9,778 bases of DNA. Origin: Sulfopaludibacter sp035551455. GTDB taxonomy: Bacteria > Acidobacteriota > Terriglobia > Bryobacterales > Bryobacteraceae. The notes below the pieces were generated by a model. The model saw only the letters and a program-made list of their open reading frames with translations, was not told where the DNA came from and ran no database searches. The position numbers and the translations under genes were made by a program. Positions 1-6,716 of the stretch are shown piece after piece. The stretch spans positions 1 to 9,778 of the forward strand of contig DASZMZ010000305.1 in NCBI GenBank assembly GCA_035551455.1. Reading direction: 5' to 3'. Numbering within the stretch: the stretch's first letter is position 1; each line of letters starts with the position of its first letter.

Positions 1-2
1 TT

Positions 3-38
3 CCGCCAAAACATTTCGAAGGTAAAATGTCTTGGCGG
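3..38. repeat. Imperfect inverted repeat, hairpin or operator
   Basis: The arms CCGCCAA-a-ACATTT (3-16) and AAATGT-c-TTGGCGG (25-38) pair over 13 of 14 positions, with one A/C mismatch and an 8-base loop. Flanking TT and AA can extend it with a bulge. Five T residues follow at 51-55, about 12 bases beyond the stem, which is too far for a textbook intrinsic terminator. It could be an atypical terminator of a gene outside the window, a protein-binding site, or a dispersed repeat. Confidence 0.6.
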
Positions 39-134
39 GAAAACTTGGAATTTTTCACAGCTTCTGACGCTCGCGGCTCCGCCTGGCGTACTCCTACGTT
101 AGGATCCCCGCGATTGGCCGCCATTTCGCCAAAC

Positions 135-167
135 GTCCCACTTCCAGTCGCGCACCCAAACTGGGAC
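135..167. promoter_or_regulatory. Dyad GTCCCA-N21-TGGGAC next to the permease promoter
   Basis: The perfect 6-base arms are at 135-140 and 162-167. The right arm can instead pair with CCAGT at 144-148, because ACTGG occupies 160-164. The dyad ends where a weak -35 (CTGAAG, 168-173) would sit for the TATAGAAT box. This geometry suits a regulator-binding site, but that is inferred from position only. Confidence 0.3.
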
Positions 168-195
168 CTGAAGCTTTAAGGATTCCGTATAGAAT
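168..195 (+). promoter_or_regulatory. Candidate promoter of the APC permease
   Basis: A TAGAAT -10 box lies at 190-195 within TATAGAAT. A weak CTGAAG -35 (3 of 6 to consensus) lies 16 bases upstream. The predicted transcript would start around base 202 and leave a leader of roughly 10 bases, with no Shine-Dalgarno sequence before the ATG. Confidence 0.4.
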
Positions 196-210
196 GGCAG
201 TTAGGCGCTC

Positions 211-1611
211 ATGCCCAATCCACAAATGCAGGTCCCGTCAAAATCGCCTGGACTGTTGCGCCAGATCGGGTTCTTCAGCGCCACGGCCCTGGTGATTTCC
301 AATATGGTGGGCACCGGAATTTTCGCCACCACCGGATTCATGGCGGGCGACCTCGGCAACGCGCGCCTCATCCTGCTCTGCTGGACCGCCGGAGCCTTAT
401 TCGCTTTCGCCGGCGCTCTCAGCTATTCCGAACTCGGCATCAACTTCCCCAGCTCCGGCGGCGAGTACGTTTATCTGACGCATGCCTTCGGCCCTGAGTG
501 GGGCTTTATGACCGGCTGGGTGTCGTTCTTCGCCGGCTTCTCCGCCCCTATCGCGGCGGCGGCGCTGGCATTTTCCGACTACCTCGGCCATTTCTATCCC
601 AGCCTCAAGCAGACCAACGCCTCCGTGGTGATCGGGTCCGGCGCGCTTACCCTGCGATTGGGCAGCGGACAGATGCTGGCCTGCGCGCTGATCGCCGCCT
701 TCACCATCCTGAATTGCTTCGGTCTCGGACGCACCGCTAAAGTGCAGAACGTGCTGACGTCCACAAAAATCCTGGTCATCGCAGGCTTCGTGCTGCTTGG
801 CTTCGTGGCCGGCACCGGCAGTTGGAGCCATTTCACCGAACCTGCCGTGCGTACCTCCACCCTGAGCCTGCCCACGCAATTCTTCGTCAGCCTGATCTGG
901 GTGATGGTGGGCTATAGCGGATGGAACGCCGCCACCTACATCGCCGAGGAAGTGCGCCGTCCGGAACGGACCCTCCCTGCCGCCCTGGCCGCGGGGAGCG
1001 CCATCGTGGCGGTGATGTACGTGGGCCTGAATCTGCTGTTCATCTACTCCACTCCGCTCGAATCGATGAAAGGCGTAATCGCCATCGGCGCGCTTTCCGC
1101 GTCGAACCTGTTTGGACCGAGCGTGGCGGGAGTCTTCTCCGCGCTAATGGCGCTGGCCATCGTCTCCACCGTGAGCGCTGAGGTGACCATCGGTCCGCGC
1201 GTCTACTACGCCATGGCCAAGAACAAGGCGTTCTTCAGTGCCGCCGCGGAGGTCCATCCGAAATTTCACACGCCCGTGGTGGCAATCGTCAGCCAGGGAC
1301 TCTGCGCCATGGTGTTGACCATGACCCCCTTTCCCGGCCTGATGACCTACATCGGCATGAGCCTCACTGTCTTTACCGTGCTCTCCGTGGCCGCACTCAT
1401 GATGTTCCGCCGCAAGCGTCCCGGCTGGCAGCGGCTGAAAGCCGTGGATTTCGCCTACCCGCTGATCCCCGTCGCCTACATCGTGGTGGGCATCGGCATG
1501 ATGGGCTTCGGCGTGGTCAATCAGCCCCTGGCATCCCTCACCGCTTTCGCCACCGTTGGTGTGGGCGCGCTCGTTTATCATTTCGGACTTCGCCCCCGCC
1601 GCCTCTCGTAG
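211..1611 (+). CDS. APC-family amino-acid permease
   Basis: This is a 466-residue inner-membrane transporter of the amino acid-polyamine-organocation superfamily, normal in length and with about 12 predicted membrane helices. The first helix carries the family signature GTGIF (residues 34-38), where the unwound segment binds the substrate backbone. Other family features are the ELG...PSSGGEYVYL block (74-89), TGW (101-103), GYSGWNAATYIAEE (234-247) followed by RRPERTLP, and GPRVYYAMAK (328-337). This pattern is closest to the LAT/basic-permease side of the superfamily, but the substrate cannot be read from sequence. ATG 211 is preferred because it follows a candidate -10 box; ATG 226 is possible and would remove only five residues. 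No Shine-Dalgarno is visible. An MFS transporter follows 14 bases downstream on the same strand. Confidence 0.93.
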   Translation: MPNPQMQVPSKSPGLLRQIGFFSATALVISNMVGTGIFATTGFMAGDLGNARLILLCWTAGALFAFAGALSYSELGINFPSSGGEYVYLTHAFGPEWGFMTGWVSFFAGFSAPIAAAALAFSDYLGHFYPSLKQTNASVVIGSGALTLRLGSGQMLACALIAAFTILNCFGLGRTAKVQNVLTSTKILVIAGFVLLGFVAGTGSWSHFTEPAVRTSTLSLPTQFFVSLIWVMVGYSGWNAATYIAEEVRRPERTLPAALAAGSAIVAVMYVGLNLLFIYSTPLESMKGVIAIGALSASNLFGPSVAGVFSALMALAIVSTVSAEVTIGPRVYYAMAKNKAFFSAAAEVHPKFHTPVVAIVSQGLCAMVLTMTPFPGLMTYIGMSLTVFTVLSVAALMMFRRKRPGWQRLKAVDFAYPLIPVAYIVVGIGMMGFGVVNQPLASLTAFATVGVGALVYHFGLRPRRLS

Positions 1612-1613
1612 CA

Positions 1614-1625
1614 TAGACTCTAATA
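1614..1625 (+). promoter_or_regulatory. Candidate -10 box for leaderless transcription of the MFS gene
   Basis: TAGACT lies at 1614-1619, six bases before the A of ATG 1626, which is where transcription would start if this is a -10 element. It resembles the TAGAAT before the permease. There is no convincing -35 and no Shine-Dalgarno for ATG 1626. It could equally be chance sequence inside an operon. Confidence 0.3.
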
Positions 1626-2912
1626 ATGGCTCAGGCCCCCTTCCGTTCCATGACCGAACGACCCACCACGGTCCGATACTGGGTAATCGTCTTCGCCGTG
1701 GCCCTCGCCGTAGTCACCTACGTGGATCGCGTGGCCATCTCTTCGGCCGCTCCCTCCATTCAGCACGACCTCGGCTTGACCAAGGTGGAGATGGGCTGGG
1801 TCTTCACGGCCTTCGGACTGGCCTACGCCATGTTTGAAATGCCCGGCGGCTATATGGGCGATTGGATGGGGCCGCGCAAGGTGCTCATGCGCATCGTGCT
1901 CTGGTGGAGTTTCTTCACGGCGGCCACCGGCTGGGCCTGGAATCTGCCTTCGCTCCTGGTCACGCGCTTCCTGTTCGGCGCGGGCGAAGCCGGCTGCTTT
2001 CCCAACGTCACCAAAGCCTTCAGCACCTGGCTGCCAGAGGAAGAAAAAACGCGCGCCCAAAGTATCATGTGGCTCAGCGCACGCTGGGGCGGAGCCTTCA
2101 CGCCGCCGCTGGTGGTCTGGGTCATGATCCAGGTGGGCTGGCGTCATTCCTTCGAACTCTTCGGCATCCTGGGCGTGATTTGGGCGGTCTTCTTCTATCG
2201 CTGGTATCGCAACGATCCGCTGAAAAATCCCAAGCTGAATGCCGCCGAGCGTGAACTGCTCAAACACAGTGCGAAACATGCGGAGGGCCATGGCGACGTG
2301 CCGTGGGTCGAGTTGCTGGCGTCGCAACAGGTCTGGATGCTCTGCTGGCAGTATTTCTGCTTGAGCTACGGCTGGTATTTCTACATCACCTGGCTGCCCA
2401 CGTATCTGCGGGAAGCCCGCCATCTTACGCTCACCAGTTCGGCCTGGCTCGGTGTCCTGCCGCTGTTCTGCGGCGGCATCGGAAACCCCGTCGGCTCTTT
2501 CCTCACCAGCCGGCTCACACCGCGAACCGGGTTGGCGCAGGCCCGCCGTCTGGTGGCGTATATCGGCTTTACCGGCGCTGCCGGCTTCCTGATTTTGTCC
2601 ACCTATGTGGGCGATCCGCTCTTCGCCATGCTCTCCATCGGCATGGCCAGTTTCTGCAACGATCTGGTGATGCCCGGCACCTGGGCCGCCGCCATGGACG
2701 TGGGCGGCAAGTATGCCGGCACGCTCTCTGGCGCCATGAATATGTGGGGAAATGTAGGGGGCTTACTCTGCCCCCTTGCCATTGGCTATCTGCTGAAATG
2801 GACCGGCAACAATTGGAACGTGACCTTCTACGTCTCCGCCGGCATCTATCTCGCGGGAATCCTGTTCTGGCGCTTCCTCGATCCCGTCACGCCTCTACAA
2901 CATGCTGAATAA
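1626..2912 (+). CDS. MFS transporter, anion:cation symporter (hexuronate/sugar-acid) type
   Basis: This is a 428-residue, 12-helix major facilitator protein of normal length. Helix 1 carries YVDR (32-35), typical of the anion:cation symporter family. The loop after helix 2 carries the MFS motif A in the form GYMGDWMGPRK (75-85). RFLFGAGEAGCFPN (114-127) in helix 4 and WLPEEEKTRAQS (135-146) match the same family. A cytoplasmic loop with RNDP (195-198) and NAAERE (205-210) separates the two six-helix halves. Known relatives move hexuronates, glucarate, galactonate, or other organic anions by proton symport; the substrate here is unknown. An alternative start is ATG 1650 (Met 9), which gives a more usual short cytoplasmic N-terminus. 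The gene follows the permease and converges on the next gene with a 9-base gap. Confidence 0.92.
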   Translation: MAQAPFRSMTERPTTVRYWVIVFAVALAVVTYVDRVAISSAAPSIQHDLGLTKVEMGWVFTAFGLAYAMFEMPGGYMGDWMGPRKVLMRIVLWWSFFTAATGWAWNLPSLLVTRFLFGAGEAGCFPNVTKAFSTWLPEEEKTRAQSIMWLSARWGGAFTPPLVVWVMIQVGWRHSFELFGILGVIWAVFFYRWYRNDPLKNPKLNAAERELLKHSAKHAEGHGDVPWVELLASQQVWMLCWQYFCLSYGWYFYITWLPTYLREARHLTLTSSAWLGVLPLFCGGIGNPVGSFLTSRLTPRTGLAQARRLVAYIGFTGAAGFLILSTYVGDPLFAMLSIGMASFCNDLVMPGTWAAAMDVGGKYAGTLSGAMNMWGNVGGLLCPLAIGYLLKWTGNNWNVTFYVSAGIYLAGILFWRFLDPVTPLQHAE

Positions 2913-2914
2913 CT

Positions 2915-2929
2915 GACGGCGCTACCGTC
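2915..2929. terminator. Small hairpin between convergent genes
   Basis: GACGG (2915-2919) and CCGTC (2925-2929) form a 5-base stem with a CGCTA loop. It spans the gap between the convergent MFS and exported-protein genes and overlaps the minus-strand stop codon. The stem is short and lacks a T-tract, so terminator function is only a possibility. Confidence 0.25.
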
Positions 2930-3389
2930 CCGACGAACCTTCCAGCGGCGAAAGATTGTACATGGCCGCCAGCGCGTTCAGGTCGGAACGAAGCAGGTCC
3001 CAATCGCGCTGCAGTTTGTCGGTAAACCGGTGGGCCGTCATCACGCGATTCAGTTCGCTGGCCGTCGCGATGGTCTTATCCACCTGGTCTTTGACCGCCG
3101 GATTATTCTTGTCTTTCTTATCGTGGTACACATCGCCCAGCTTGTTGGCGGCATCGTGCAGATCGTCCGCCCGGTGCTTGGCGTTGGCCTCCAGCCTGGT
3201 GCCATCGATCATGCTGTGTTCCACGGCCTTATCGAAGTCCTCCTTAAATTGGCCGCTGGCCTTCTGTAAGCGGTCCACAATCCCGCCCACATCGGTTTTC
3301 GCCATCACCACATCGCGATTGGCGTCCTGGCCCCACATCAACAGACTGCCCGCCATCAAACCCGCCACTGCGAAACGCATTGCTGTCAT
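2922..3389 (-). CDS. Small exported alpha-helical protein of unknown function
   Basis: The protein is 155 residues long. I do not recognise a named family. The start is set by a strong AGGAGG five bases before ATG 3389; the reading frame stays open upstream to 3530, but that part lacks such a site. Residues 1-19 look like a signal peptide: a short N-terminus with one Arg, then hydrophobic AVAGLMAGSLLMW, with cleavage near Gly20-Gln21. The mature part is hydrophilic and predicted helical, rich in Lys, Asp and Ala, with no cysteine. It has a charged HDKKDKNNPAVKDQVDK stretch near residues 89-105 and a WDLLRSDLNALA helix near 130-141. It probably folds as a periplasmic helical bundle. It is divergent from the DNA polymerase gene, but nothing indicates a shared function. 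Confidence 0.75.
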   Translation of the reverse strand: MTAMRFAVAGLMAGSLLMWGQDANRDVVMAKTDVGGIVDRLQKASGQFKEDFDKAVEHSMIDGTRLEANAKHRADDLHDAANKLGDVYHDKKDKNNPAVKDQVDKTIATASELNRVMTAHRFTDKLQRDWDLLRSDLNALAAMYNLSPLEGSSGR

Positions 3390-3393
3390 AAAA

Positions 3394-3400
3394 TCCTCCT
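3394..3400 (-). promoter_or_regulatory. Strong Shine-Dalgarno that decides the start of the exported protein
   Basis: Read on the minus strand, AGGAGGA lies five to six bases before ATG 3389. It is the best ribosome-binding site in the window and supports the internal start, which also exposes the signal peptide. Confidence 0.8.
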
Positions 3401-3487
3401 CGCAGATGTCCGGCAATCCGTGGACCACCTTGCCCGATTTTGTGCGATGCAGAACCTCGCGGCGGGATTGCAGAGGACAATAACAGC

Positions 3488-5782
3488 ATGACCACCGAGG
3501 ACGAGTGGCTTTGGGGCTGGGATCCGACACCTCGCATTGTCGCCGTCTGGGCCTCCGCCGACGGCCGCGCCACCGTCTTCCGCCGTACCGAAGCCGGCGA
3601 CCTGCTGCGCGAAGACGACACCTTCCGCCCCTGGCTGCTGCTGGACCGGCTCGATGACCTGCCCGCCGGAGTGGCCTGCCGCGAACTCCAAGGTCACGGC
3701 GCGCTGCGTTACCTGGTGTCGGCCGAGGACGCGAAGAGTCTCTCCGCCGCCATACTTGCCGCCGCCTCGCGCCGCTTGGGACGCACCGTCTCGCAGCTTC
3801 GCGATCTGGGCAAGGGCGCCGTCCTAGCCTTGCCGCCCGAAGAGCAATATCTGGTAGCCAGCGGCCGCACCTATTTCCGCGACCTCCTGTTTGACGACCT
3901 CCGCCGCCTGCAGTTCGACCTGGAAACCACCGGCCTCGACGCGCGCCGCGACCGCATCTTCATGATCGCCGTGCGCGACCCTTCCGGCGCCACCGAACTC
4001 CTCGAGGCGCGCGCCGATACCGATGCCGCCGAGGCCGCCCTCATCCGTCAACTCGTCGCCAAAATACAGGCCGCCGACCCCGACGTCATCGAGAACCACA
4101 ACCTCCACGGCTTCGACCTGCCCTTTCTGGATCGCCGCGCCCGCACGCTCGGTGTGCCCTTGGCCCTCGGCCGCATCGGGCCGCCCGGATTGCGTCAGCG
4201 CGCCGCCCGCCGGGGCTCCGCTCACGCCTCCGACGCCGATCGCCGCGTCCGCTTCGTCGCCCCGGGTCGCGAACTCATCGACACCCTCGACGCCGTCCTC
4301 CGCTATGATTTCGCCACGCGCGAGCTTCCCAATCACGGACTCAAAGCCGTGGCGCGCCACCTGGGAATCGCCGGCCCCGACCGCGAACTGATCGAGGGCA
4401 GCCAGATCTACACCGTGTACCAGACCGATCCCGCGCGCGTGCGCCGCTATGCCGCCTCGGACGTCGAGGAGGTTGCCGGTGTGGCGCGCATGCTGGGCGG
4501 CGCGGCCTTCGCCCTGGCCCAGATGACGCCTCGCCGCTATGAGCGCCTGGCCGATGCCGGTGCAGCCACCGGCGTGATCGATCCCTTGCTGGTGCGCGCG
4601 TATCTGCGGGCCGGTGCGGCGCTGCCCGCCCATCAACACGGCGACGGTACTCCGCATAGCGGCGCGGCGCTCCACCTGTTCGCCACCGGCGTGGCCCATC
4701 GCGTGGTGAAGGCCGACGTCGCCAGTCTGTATCCATCCCTGATGCGCGCCTACCGCATCGGTCCGGCCCGCGACCATTTGGGCGCCATGCTGGCGCTGGT
4801 GGATCGTCTGGTGGAGAGGCGGCTGGCGGCCAAAGCGGCTGCCCGTCTGCTGCCCAAAGGCTCGCCGGAGCGGTATTCGCAGGAGGCCCTCTCCGCCGCC
4901 ATGAAACTGGTGGTCAACTCGGCCTACGGTTATCTGGCCGCCGGAGGAGACCTGACGCGGTTCGCCGATGTCCACGCCGCCAATGAAGTGACGCGCCGCG
5001 GCCGCGAGACGCTCGGTCTCATGTGTCGCGAACTGTCCGCCCGCGGTGTCACCCTGCTGGAGGCCGATACCGATGGCGTCTATTTCGCCGTGCCCGCCGG
5101 CTGGACCGAGGCCGATGAGCGCCGCACCGTCTCCGAAGTGGCCGCTCTGCTGCCGCCGCTGGTCCAACTGGAATTTGAGGGACGCTACGCCGCCATGCTG
5201 TCCCACGAACCCAAGAACTACGCGCTGCTGGGGTACGATGGCGCGCTGCTACTGCGCGGTGTAGCCTTCCGTTCCAGCCGCGCTGAGCCCTACGGCGAAG
5301 CCTTTCTGCGCAGAGCCATCGGCTTCCTCTTAAATGGCGACGTTGAGGCCGTCCGCCAGTCGTATGTGGCGACCCTGGACGCGCTCCGCCGCCGCGAATT
5401 GCCTTCGCTCGATGTCTCCTCTCGCGTCCGCCTCACCAAGACGCCGCAGGAGTATCGCGAATCGCGCGACACCCGCCGCGAACTCGCCTACGAAGCGCTG
5501 CTGTCTTCCGGCCGCACCCACTGGAGCGCCGGCGACCGCGTTCACGTGTATCGCACCCGCGGCGGTTCCGGCGCCGTCGTGGACCCGGCCCACGATCGTC
5601 GCGATTACGACGTGGAGCACTACGCCCGCCTGCTCCGCGATACCTTCGCCGCCCGGCTGGAACGCGCCTTTGACCCGCGCGATTTCGAATCGCTCTTCGC
5701 CAATCCCGATCAGCTCACGCTCTTTGACACCGGCGCCGCGTCCATTCGCACTATCCTGCAGCGGGGTCTAGCGCAATCGTAG
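3488..5782 (+). CDS. polB: Family B DNA polymerase with proofreading exonuclease
   Basis: This is a 764-residue template-directed DNA polymerase. The 3'-5' exonuclease motifs are intact: FDLETTG with Asp144/Glu146, NHNLHGFD ending at Asp210, and YAASD (Tyr321/Asp325). The polymerase motifs are also intact: A, ADVASLYPS (Asp410); B, KLVVNSAYGY (Lys473, Tyr480-Gly481); C, DTDG (Asp527/Asp529); and the following EPKNY near 574-578. DTDG rather than DTDS resembles archaeal enzymes. Only about 63 residues separate motif A Asp from motif B Lys, versus about 83 in Thermococcales polymerases, so the palm-fingers linker is short. QLTLF at 742-746 matches the beta-clamp-binding consensus, as near the C-terminus of E. 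coli Pol II. ATG 3488 is chosen over TTG 3440 because GAGG lies 11 bases upstream. The symbol is given at family level; orthology to E. coli Pol II is not shown. A repair, restart or translesion role is inferred. Confidence 0.95.
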   Translation: MTTEDEWLWGWDPTPRIVAVWASADGRATVFRRTEAGDLLREDDTFRPWLLLDRLDDLPAGVACRELQGHGALRYLVSAEDAKSLSAAILAAASRRLGRTVSQLRDLGKGAVLALPPEEQYLVASGRTYFRDLLFDDLRRLQFDLETTGLDARRDRIFMIAVRDPSGATELLEARADTDAAEAALIRQLVAKIQAADPDVIENHNLHGFDLPFLDRRARTLGVPLALGRIGPPGLRQRAARRGSAHASDADRRVRFVAPGRELIDTLDAVLRYDFATRELPNHGLKAVARHLGIAGPDRELIEGSQIYTVYQTDPARVRRYAASDVEEVAGVARMLGGAAFALAQMTPRRYERLADAGAATGVIDPLLVRAYLRAGAALPAHQHGDGTPHSGAALHLFATGVAHRVVKADVASLYPSLMRAYRIGPARDHLGAMLALVDRLVERRLAAKAAARLLPKGSPERYSQEALSAAMKLVVNSAYGYLAAGGDLTRFADVHAANEVTRRGRETLGLMCRELSARGVTLLEADTDGVYFAVPAGWTEADERRTVSEVAALLPPLVQLEFEGRYAAMLSHEPKNYALLGYDGALLLRGVAFRSSRAEPYGEAFLRRAIGFLLNGDVEAVRQSYVATLDALRRRELPSLDVSSRVRLTKTPQEYRESRDTRRELAYEALLSSGRTHWSAGDRVHVYRTRGGSGAVVDPAHDRRDYDVEHYARLLRDTFAARLERAFDPRDFESLFANPDQLTLFDTGAASIRTILQRGLAQS

Positions 5783-6557
5783 TCTTCCCCACCAGCCAGC
5801 GTGCATACCAAAGCCACGCCCACGGAATCGTCACAATGGGGATGCTGAAGAGAATCGCAGCCGGAATCCGCCAGAGAATTTCGTGACCCTTGCCCTGGAA
5901 TTGGAGCGCGTCGCTGCCATCCCCGGTGCTCTCTGCCATCCAGCGATACATCGCCGCCAGCACCCAGGCCCAACCAATGATGGAGAGCATGGAAATCGCC
6001 AGCAGGACCTCCCAACCCAGCAGTTCCCCATAGCCCCCGATGAAGGTGAATCGCCGCTCGCTCGTCAGTTCCACGTGCCGCACAAACCAGCGCAGAATCT
6101 GCAGGCTGCTCCACGCCGCCAGAAAGAACAGCGCCGCTTCGAGCAGTCCGCCCGTCCAGCCGCCGATTTGCCAGTTTCGGCCGGCAACCACCCACACGAT
6201 CCACCAGACAACCACCTCCCCGGCGCGTCCTGAGAAATCGGCGCGGCTGTCGTCACTGAATATCAGATTGCGGCAGAACCAGCGGCACGCTGCCTCGAAC
6301 AGCCAGACTCCCGGGATGGCCAGAACGACGGCCAGAATCGAGCCTCTCTGAATGCTCAGCAGCCGGAAATGGACCGCCGCGGGCAGCGAGACTTGAATGC
6401 CCAAAATGCAGGCCAGCACCATCCAGGCCAGCACTTGGAGCGGATGGCCCGCGAATTCCAGGCGGACTGCCGGATGCGCGGGGTGAACCACAAATCCACA
6501 ACGGGAGCAAAGCCACGAATCGTCGGCCAGAATCGCGGCGCACTGAGGACAGCGCAA
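5751..6557 (-). CDS. Zinc-ribbon multi-pass membrane protein with repeated modules
   Basis: The protein has 268 residues and an unknown function. The N-terminus is a zinc ribbon with CPQC (3-6) and CSRC (17-20). It is followed by about six hydrophobic segments, near 40-60, 72-92, 113-128, 137-155, 178-203 and 228-252. Two modules in the second half align: F-x-G-x3-E-x-L, a helix, WAW, then RW (residues 170-211 and 218-260). A weaker FAGHPLQVL copy starts near 34. The pattern recalls DUF898/YjgN-type membrane proteins, but I rate that only as resemblance. The only in-frame start is TTG 6557, because an in-frame stop lies at 6630-6632 and no ATG or GTG lies between. No Shine-Dalgarno is adjacent. 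The last 32 bases overlap the end of the DNA polymerase gene tail to tail. Confidence 0.8.
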   Translation of the reverse strand: MRCPQCAAILADDSWLCSRCGFVVHPAHPAVRLEFAGHPLQVLAWMVLACILGIQVSLPAAVHFRLLSIQRGSILAVVLAIPGVWLFEAACRWFCRNLIFSDDSRADFSGRAGEVVVWWIVWVVAGRNWQIGGWTGGLLEAALFFLAAWSSLQILRWFVRHVELTSERRFTFIGGYGELLGWEVLLAISMLSIIGWAWVLAAMYRWMAESTGDGSDALQFQGKGHEILWRIPAAILFSIPIVTIPWAWLWYARWLVGKTTIALDPAAG

Positions 6558-6593
6558 GCGCCATTTAGCGTACCACCATCCTCCGCTGAGTAG

Positions 6594-6613
6594 CGCAGCA
6601 GCTTTCGCCTGCC
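6594..6613. repeat. Degenerate copy of the hairpin repeat found after purE
   Basis: This 20-base stretch matches the core of the hairpin at 8673-8692 at 17 positions, including an exact run of 12 (CTTTCGCCTGCC). Its left arm has lost complementarity, so it no longer folds well. It lies between two divergent genes. Two copies in under 10 kb suggest a dispersed short repeat family. Confidence 0.45.
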
Positions 6614-6645
6614 AACATCCGCAAACCGTTTAAGGTAACACAACC

Positions 6646-6704
6646 CGGATGTGGGAATCCGCGATATCAGACCTCTTGCACCTTGTAGAGCATTCCGATA
6701 TCGT
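6646..6704 (+). promoter_or_regulatory. Candidate promoter and dyads before isocitrate dehydrogenase
   Basis: TTGCAC (6676-6681) and TATCGT (6699-6704) are 17 bases apart and could be the -35 and -10. CGATATC occurs at 6662-6668 and again at 6696-6702, the second overlapping the -10, with centres 34 bases apart. A small dyad CGGAT-N6-ATCCG lies at 6646-6661. No Shine-Dalgarno precedes ATG 6717. Promoter and operator roles are inferred from spacing. Confidence 0.35.
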
Positions 6705-6716
6705 GGTTGTTCCGCT

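Larger units (their letters stand above)
1..210. other. Intergenic region upstream of the permease
   Basis: I see no gene here. The first 41 bases form a strong inverted repeat. A second dyad lies at 135-167, and a TATAGAAT box at 188-195 lies just before the permease start. The remainder has no recognisable RNA gene. Any gene to the left of the window is not visible, so I cannot say whether the first hairpin ends an upstream transcript. Confidence 0.7.

Noticed and set aside
41..60. Intrinsic terminator at the window edge
   Set aside because: The T-run begins about 12 bases past the stem, so I kept only the inverted repeat.
1620..2423. A 267-codon open frame antisense to the MFS gene
   Set aside because: It is another reverse-frame shadow, polar and rich in His and Gly, with no start signal.
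3390..3530. N-terminal extension of the exported protein to base 3530
   Set aside because: The strong AGGAGG before ATG 3389 and the signal peptide directly after it show the real start; the extension would also overlap the polymerase gene.
3824..5206. A 460-codon open frame antisense to the polymerase
   Set aside because: It has a composition typical of reverse frames in high-GC genes (Gly, His, Arg and Ala rich), no recognisable motif, and lies wholly inside a gene with intact catalytic motifs.
6651..6716. GTG start of isocitrate dehydrogenase
   Set aside because: It adds 22 Arg- and Cys-containing residues not found in the family, and the candidate promoter lies inside them.
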